From Clostridiales bacterium (GTDB taxonomy: Bacteria > Bacillota > Clostridia > Clostridiales > Caloramatoraceae): a DNA stretch of 7,501 bases. Location: NCBI GenBank assembly GCA_026416355.1, contig JAOAFH010000129.1, forward strand, positions 1 to 7,501, in the 5' to 3' direction. A program made the position numbers and the translations under genes. Under the pieces are notes generated by a model. It ran no database searches. It was not told where the DNA came from and worked only from the letters and a program-made list of their open reading frames with translations. Shown piece after piece: positions 6,736 to 7,501 of this stretch. The first letter of the stretch is position 1, and every line of letters begins with the position of its first letter.

Positions 6736-6761
6736 ACCTCCAAATATTCAGTATAGGAGGT
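6736..6761 (-). promoter_or_regulatory. helD leader: anti-SD/SD hairpin with -10-like box in loop
   Basis: On the minus strand ACCTCC (6761-6756) pairs with GGAGGT (6741-6736), the helD SD, across a 14-nt loop that contains TATACT (6755-6750). Another -10-like TATAAT lies farther upstream (6783-6778). Neither has a convincing -35. A start from the inner box would give a leader of about 14 nt with a free SD; a start from the outer box would include both arms. Confidence 0.4.
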
Positions 6762-6810
6762 CCTTGAAAACAGCGTAATTATATTTTAATCCAAAGATAG
6801 TTATTAGTAA

Positions 6811-6832
6811 AGATATTTCCCGGGAAAAGTCT
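6811..6832. promoter_or_regulatory. GC-core palindrome (TTTCCCGGGAAA), candidate operator
   Basis: TTTCCCGGGAAA (6816-6827) is a perfect 12-bp palindrome in otherwise AT-rich sequence. The symmetry extends outward with AGA/TCT, a G-U-like pair and one mismatch, out to 6811-6832. It overlaps the stop codon of the 58-aa gene and lies about 80 nt upstream of helD. It has almost no loop, so it is more likely a dimer-binding site than a terminator. The binding protein is unknown. Confidence 0.35.
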
Positions 6833-7007
6833 ATTTTACGACAACATAAATAGGAAGAGTTGAAATATAGTAAGTAATTGCAAATGTAATTAAAAGACAT
6901 AGTTCAACCAAAAGTAAACATATTTTAGTTTGTTTTTCATGTAGCTTGTACCTTAAAACTTCAAAAAATATAAATGTTGATATTATTAATAAACAAACAA
7001 TTAACAT
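6831..7007 (-). CDS. Small two-TM membrane protein, uncharacterised (58 aa)
   Basis: The start chosen is ATG at the complement of 7005-7007, because AAAGGAGG (7014-7021) sits 6 nt before it. An upstream in-frame ATG at 7055 would extend the protein by 16 polar residues but has no SD. The 58-residue protein has two hydrophobic helices: residues 2-19 (LIVCLLIISTFIFFEVL) and about 29-52, joined by a basic turn (RYKLHEKQTK). It is a small hairpin membrane protein of a type usually left unnamed. It precedes helD by 101 nt on the same strand, and no strong intrinsic terminator separates them, so it might share transcription. Function unknown. Confidence 0.7.
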   Translation of the reverse strand: MLIVCLLIISTFIFFEVLRYKLHEKQTKICLLLVELCLLITFAITYYISTLPIYVVVK

Positions 7008-7073
7008 ATTATTCCTCCTTTGAATTTTATATTTAGAGTATTGACAAAAATACAAAAAATAAACATTGTTTAA

Positions 7074-7102
7074 TTGAAAAATTTTGGAAAGAGTGCTAAT
7101 AT
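7074..7102 (+). promoter_or_regulatory. Extended -10 sigma-A promoter for the gene at 7122
   Basis: TTGAAA (7074-7079) and TAATAT (7097-7102) have 17-nt spacing, and TG at 7094-7095 supplies an extended -10. The start would fall near 7109, giving a leader of about 13 nt that ends with the SD GGGGTGAT. Confidence 0.6.
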
Positions 7103-7121
7103 GTAATTGTGGGGTGATAAG

Positions 7122-7501
7122 ATGGAAGTAGTTAGGGGAAAAAGAATCGAAAAGGTATATATAGGAGTAGCTTGTTTACTTGTGATTATATTTATTTTGA
7201 CCTTCTTTTGGCCTAATATAATTACATATTATAAAAATTTACAAATTAATGCAGCAACCAATCAGATACAATTGGCAACTAAAGTAGGAGATGATATTTA
7301 TTTTTATTCGGGTTATTTTACAGATAGTATTTCATTATATAAATACAACATTAAATCAAAAAAGTTAGATAGAATAAATGATATTGGTGTAAGTGACTTA
7401 AAATATTATGATGGATATGTCTATTATGTTGATTATGAAAATTTTCTTTATAGATATGATATTAAAAAAGGTAAAAGTGAATTGATTTTAAGCAACTGTA
7501 G
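7122..7501 (+). CDS. Membrane-anchored DUF5050/beta-propeller-like protein, 3'-truncated
   Basis: ATG at 7122 follows GGGGTGAT; 126 codons are visible and the frame is still open at the window end, so the C-terminus is missing. A short basic N-terminus (RGKRIEK) precedes a single hydrophobic helix (about 12-32), consistent with an N-in membrane anchor and extracellular remainder. From about residue 51 there are repeated blades of the type VGDDIYFYSG...SLYKYNIKSKKLDRI and YYDGYVYYVDYENFLYRYDIKKGKSELI. This is a Tyr-rich pattern typical of DUF5050 and related propeller repeats of clostridial surface proteins. Such domains are generally binding modules; the ligand is not evident. Transcription diverges from the 58-aa gene, with a 114-nt shared intergenic region. 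Confidence 0.75.
   Translation, partial: MEVVRGKRIEKVYIGVACLLVIIFILTFFWPNIITYYKNLQINAATNQIQLATKVGDDIYFYSGYFTDSISLYKYNIKSKKLDRINDIGVSDLKYYDGYVYYVDYENFLYRYDIKKGKSELILSNC

Noticed and set aside
7041..7046. TTGACA as a + strand -35 box
   Set aside because: The hexamer at correct spacing (CATTGT) is a poor -10; the TTGAAA/TAATAT pair farther downstream is better.
7008..7055. Longer 74-aa start for the small membrane protein
   Set aside because: No SD precedes the upstream ATG, whereas a perfect AAAGGAGG precedes the internal ATG at 7007.
7091..7099. GAGTGCTAA resembling half of the CIRCE (HrcA) operator
   Set aside because: The matching TTAGCACTC half at 9-nt spacing is missing; the bases are better explained by an extended -10 promoter.

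Overview
The window is AT-rich DNA with strong Shine-Dalgarno (SD) sites, a CCA-encoding tRNA-Trp gene and a HelD-type protein. This fits a low-GC Firmicute, probably of the class Clostridia; genus and species cannot be fixed from the sequence alone.

Layout. Positions 3-2516 (+) hold the 3' part of a membrane-bound cyclic-di-GMP enzyme (Cache-TM-HAMP-PAS-GGDEF-EAL), truncated by the window start. An 87-nt multi-segment hairpin follows its stop codon directly. About 320 nt of AT-rich DNA leads to two overlooked-size genes (2925-3089 and 3098-3358, +) encoding tandem small membrane proteins that share a SHOCT-type C-terminal module. A bidirectional terminator (3361-3388) separates them from a convergent tRNA-Trp gene (3388-3463, -), which has a near-perfect sigma-A promoter. 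Just upstream of that promoter is a 179-bp transposase-less inverted-repeat element (3528-3706) that looks like a MITE with a target duplication.

On the minus strand, reading from 6729 down to 3709, lie a HelD-like RNA-polymerase-recycling ATPase, a zinc-ribbon protein 14 nt after it, and a small single-pass membrane protein. These probably form one transcriptional unit with an optional internal start. A 58-aa two-TM protein (6831-7007, -) lies upstream of helD. A divergent + strand gene at 7122 encodes a membrane-anchored protein with repeats of DUF5050/beta-propeller character and runs off the window end.

The most interesting pattern is regulatory. Three genes (starts at 2925, 3999 and 6729) carry an anti-SD arm upstream that pairs with their SD, and a -10-like hexamer lies in the loop between the arms. 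Transcripts starting locally would lack the anti-SD arm and expose the SD; read-through transcripts would fold and hide it. This would insulate translation from read-through. It is inferred from sequence only, and the -35 elements are weak in all three cases. I saw no CRISPR array, rRNA, recognisable riboswitch, phage module or defence system.
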